The position numbers and the translations under genes are program-made. This document shows positions 29,616 to 31,127 of a stretch of DNA of 31,127 nt, one piece after another. The notes beneath the pieces are model-generated. The model worked only from the letters and a program-made list of their open reading frames with translations. It was not told the DNA's origin and searched no databases. Origin of the DNA: JAAZFE01 sp034005635 (GTDB lineage: Bacteria; Verrucomicrobiota; Kiritimatiellia; CAIQIC01; Lenti-01); the NCBI GenBank assembly GCA_034005635.1, contig JAVEUJ010000010.1, positions 1-31,127 on the forward strand, given 5' to 3'. Each line of letters opens with the position of its first letter. Position 1 is the first letter of the stretch.

Positions 29616-29714
29616 TTCCACACTGTGGAAGATTTTCTTCCATGCTGTGGAAAAAGTTTGGAAAAGTTTTCCATAGCGTGGAAAACTGAAGTGGAACTTT
29701 TCCATACCGTGGAA
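29616..29714. repeat. Array of four TTCCA-N5-TGGAA palindromes
   Basis: 15-bp palindromes at 29616, 29638, 29669 and 29700, with steps of 22, 31 and 31 bp. The first copy and the following spacer (GATTTTC) match the outer part of the array at 19628-19747, while the centres of the other copies differ (ATGCTG, ATAGCG, ATACCG). It lies directly upstream of icd, between it and the end of the regulator gene at 29760. Confidence 0.85.
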
Positions 29715-29759
29715 CAAAGGTCAAAACAAACCCGGCCCCGCCACCGGTGCCCGTATTCC

Positions 29760-30308
29760 CTAGGCCGTGCGCAGCAGGGCCAGCAACGCCTTGGCCAGCG
29801 GGTGCGGATTCGCCAGTAATTTCCACCCCCCCGGAACCCGCTGTACCATGCCCCCAGTCTCCAGCGCTTTGAGATGCCGGAACAACGCCGGCCGCGACAG
29901 CGCACCCAGCTCCCGTAAGTCATCACCGCTCCGCACTCCCCCTTGCAGCACTTGCACCAGCTTGAGTCGCCGTTCATGCCCAAACGCCTTCGCCACGCAA
30001 CGCGATTCTTCGTCCGGCCAGTCAACCAACGCCTTGCGCACTGCTGCCAACAACGGCTTCGCCGAGGCCACCTTGGGATCTGTCACAGGCCGGTAGCGGG
30101 TCCAAGGCCCCGAGCGGTACATCTGCACCAGGCCCCGCGATTGCAACCGCCGCAGTTCCTGACTGGCGCGCGGCTCCGACACCTCTTCCGCCTCCGCCAG
30201 TTCCGTCACGCACCGGTCGGGCGTCGCAATGATGCGCCCCAGCAACCGCCAGCGCGTAGGCCCCGCCAAGACCCGGCAGGTCCGCCACAACGTGGGTGTC
30301 AGCGGCAT
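29760..30308 (-). CDS. Tandem winged-helix (ArsR-like) regulator, paralog
   Basis: Two winged helices in one chain, about 182 residues from ATG 30306-30308. It aligns along its length with the regulator at 9212-9784: both begin PTLWRT.RVLAG and share RASQELRRLQSRGLV exactly. The second domain holds RRLKLVQVLQ and LSRPALFRHLKALETGGMV. ATG 30324-30326 or GTG 30333-30335 could also start the frame, but the latter lies inside an operator, and the chosen ATG matches the paralog. Two 28-bp palindromes upstream differ from those of the paralog, so the two proteins probably recognise separate targets. No metal or ligand site is obvious. Confidence 0.85.
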   Translation of the reverse strand: MPLTPTLWRTCRVLAGPTRWRLLGRIIATPDRCVTELAEAEEVSEPRASQELRRLQSRGLVQMYRSGPWTRYRPVTDPKVASAKPLLAAVRKALVDWPDEESRCVAKAFGHERRLKLVQVLQGGVRSGDDLRELGALSRPALFRHLKALETGGMVQRVPGGWKLLANPHPLAKALLALLRTA

Positions 30309-30327
30309 CTCATTCGTGGATTTCATT

Positions 30328-30355
30328 TGTCTCACTTATAATTATAACCGAGACA
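30328..30355. promoter_or_regulatory. Palindromic operator with built-in -10, copy 1
   Basis: TGTCTC-N2-TTATAATTATAA-N2-GAGACA. The outer arms and the 12-bp core are both perfect palindromes. The core contains TATAAT on each strand, so an occupied operator would hide the -10 of the regulator's own promoter. Confidence 0.8.
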
Positions 30356-30396
30356 GAACTCAAGCCCAATTGGCATGCCATCCTTCCTCTTTCGGT

Positions 30397-30424
30397 TGTC
30401 TCGCTTATAATTATATGTGAGACA
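30397..30424. promoter_or_regulatory. Palindromic operator, copy 2
   Basis: Same 28-bp layout 69 bp upstream: TGTCTC, GC, TTATAATTATAT, GT, GAGACA, differing from copy 1 at only a few inner positions. No plus-strand gene starts beside it, so both copies probably serve the regulator gene. Confidence 0.8.
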
Positions 30425-30470
30425 CTTGATCTGTTTGGTGTTGGCTATCTTGGAGGAGCTTAAGGAACAA

Positions 30471-31118
30471 TCAGAATACTTTTCTCATCAGAAACACGCG
30501 TGGATTTTTGCTATCCAAAGCGACGAAACCGAACGCGACGCGGATCCAGGCAAAGGTCTCGGGTCGGTAAAAACACACATGCGTTTCGTCGCTGGCATAG
30601 CCCCAGGTGGAGAAGACCTCCAGGGTCTCCCAGGGCGCCGTCATCACCACCAGCAGGCCACCGGGCCGAAGAAGAACCGTCATTTTTTCCCAGTCCTGCG
30701 CCGGGAAATGAAAGTGCTCCACCACTTCGGTGGCAAACAAGACATCATACGGCCCGCACGGTGGGTCGGGATGGAAATAAGGATCGTAATTGTCACAGGG
30801 CAATCCAGTCTCTGCCAGCAAGCCGCACAATGTCGGCGTATGCCCGCAGCCATAATCCAAGCCGCGCATCCCATCATGCAAGTACGCTCGCGCCGGTGCG
30901 ATGGCCTGGCGCAAAAAGGCCACATAGCCTGCGTCGTGCGGCCCATTCTGATGCTTAGCGTAGCGTCCACGCTCAGCACTGGGTGACGGTAAGAACGTAT
31001 CCTCCACAAACAGCAAGTGGCACCGGCAGCAACAGCGATGCCAGCGCTTGCGGATATCCTGCACGCGCTCAAACGGACCGTCTGCGCCGCACAATGGGCA
31101 CTGATCCTCGCGAGCCAC
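30471..31118 (-). CDS. Class I SAM-dependent methyltransferase with zinc-ribbon N terminus
   Basis: About 215 residues. The N terminus has cysteine pairs CPLCG and CCCRC spaced like a zinc ribbon. The methyltransferase core starts with GLDYGCGHTPTL (SAM motif I), with an acidic strand end NYDPYF, then FATEVVEHF (post-motif) and LLRPGGLLVVMTAP. Similar ribbon-methyltransferases modify small molecules or sugars, but the substrate is not readable. The start is a GTG at 31116-31118. The frame stays open to the window edge 9 bp further, so an earlier start is possible. It is not obviously linked to the regulator at 29760-30308. Confidence 0.82.
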   Translation of the reverse strand: MAREDQCPLCGADGPFERVQDIRKRWHRCCCRCHLLFVEDTFLPSPSAERGRYAKHQNGPHDAGYVAFLRQAIAPARAYLHDGMRGLDYGCGHTPTLCGLLAETGLPCDNYDPYFHPDPPCGPYDVLFATEVVEHFHFPAQDWEKMTVLLRPGGLLVVMTAPWETLEVFSTWGYASDETHVCFYRPETFAWIRVAFGFVALDSKNPRVFLMRKVF

Positions 31119-31127
31119 GGTCAGCCC

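Noticed and set aside
29603..29826. Short frames across the palindrome array (both strands)
   Set aside because: They read the TTCCA/TGGAA repeats as Phe/His/Thr-Val-Glu-rich peptides and have no SD or homology.

Overview
The window is 31.1 kb of GC-rich bacterial chromosome with no rRNA, tRNA, CRISPR or intact insertion sequence that I could see. The gene set suggests a member of the PVC superphylum, most likely Kiritimatiellota/Verrucomicrobiota. It includes an exosortase with EpsI, a deoxyhypusine-synthase-like enzyme, a 1475-residue secreted LTD/CotH protein, a lysine-rich H1-like protein, an archaeal-type ProRS, GxxExxY proteins, and many intergenic palindromes and REP-like repeats. That placement is an inference; no marker gene settles it.

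Layout. 1-638 is the 5' part of threonine synthase (minus). 906-5501 (minus) reads comM, yejB-like permease, a GxxExxY gene, yejE-like permease. The GxxExxY gene sits between two arms of an inverted repeat and appears to have been inserted into the transporter operon. 5501-5857 is an internally deleted REP-associated transposase (RAYT) remnant abutting the comM start codon, followed by an AT-rich TerB-like gene. 6583-8051 carries rfbA-rfbC for dTDP-sugar synthesis. 8130-9104 is a deoxyhypusine-synthase-like gene. 9212-11661 holds a tandem winged-helix regulator, divergent from an EamA transporter and a solute-binding protein, with two 22-bp palindromic operators between them. 11698-14999 (minus) is a tight operon: exosortase, EpsI, UDP-glucuronate decarboxylase-like SDR, FHA protein. 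15116-18730 (plus) holds a secreted KTSC-phospholipase D protein, then yicC, gmk, coaC, coaB without rpoZ. 18967-19565 carries the lysine-rich protein and a NifU-domain protein. 19766-21053 has a DnaQ-like exonuclease and an RRM protein. 21227-25654 is the CotH/LTD gene, bracketed by perfect 26-bp direct repeats. 25663-27751 (minus) has a low-molecular-weight phosphatase and proS. 27824-28203 is a frameshifted second GxxExxY gene, again flanked by inverted tracts. 28328-29590 is icd. 29760-30308 is a second tandem winged-helix regulator with its own pair of 28-bp operators. 30471-31118 is a methyltransferase.

The most unusual content is non-coding. (1) Two arrays of 15-bp palindromes TTCCA-N5-TGGAA share a spacing of 22 and 30/31 bp, close to whole helical turns; the first array is mirror-symmetric about its middle copy. 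(2) Both GxxExxY genes lie between inverted repeat tracts that end almost at the start and stop codons. (3) Two paralogous single-chain double-wHTH regulators each have a private, duplicated palindromic operator. (4) A RAYT-type end repeat recurs at gene boundaries and supplies start-proximal sequence or stop codons to neighbouring genes.
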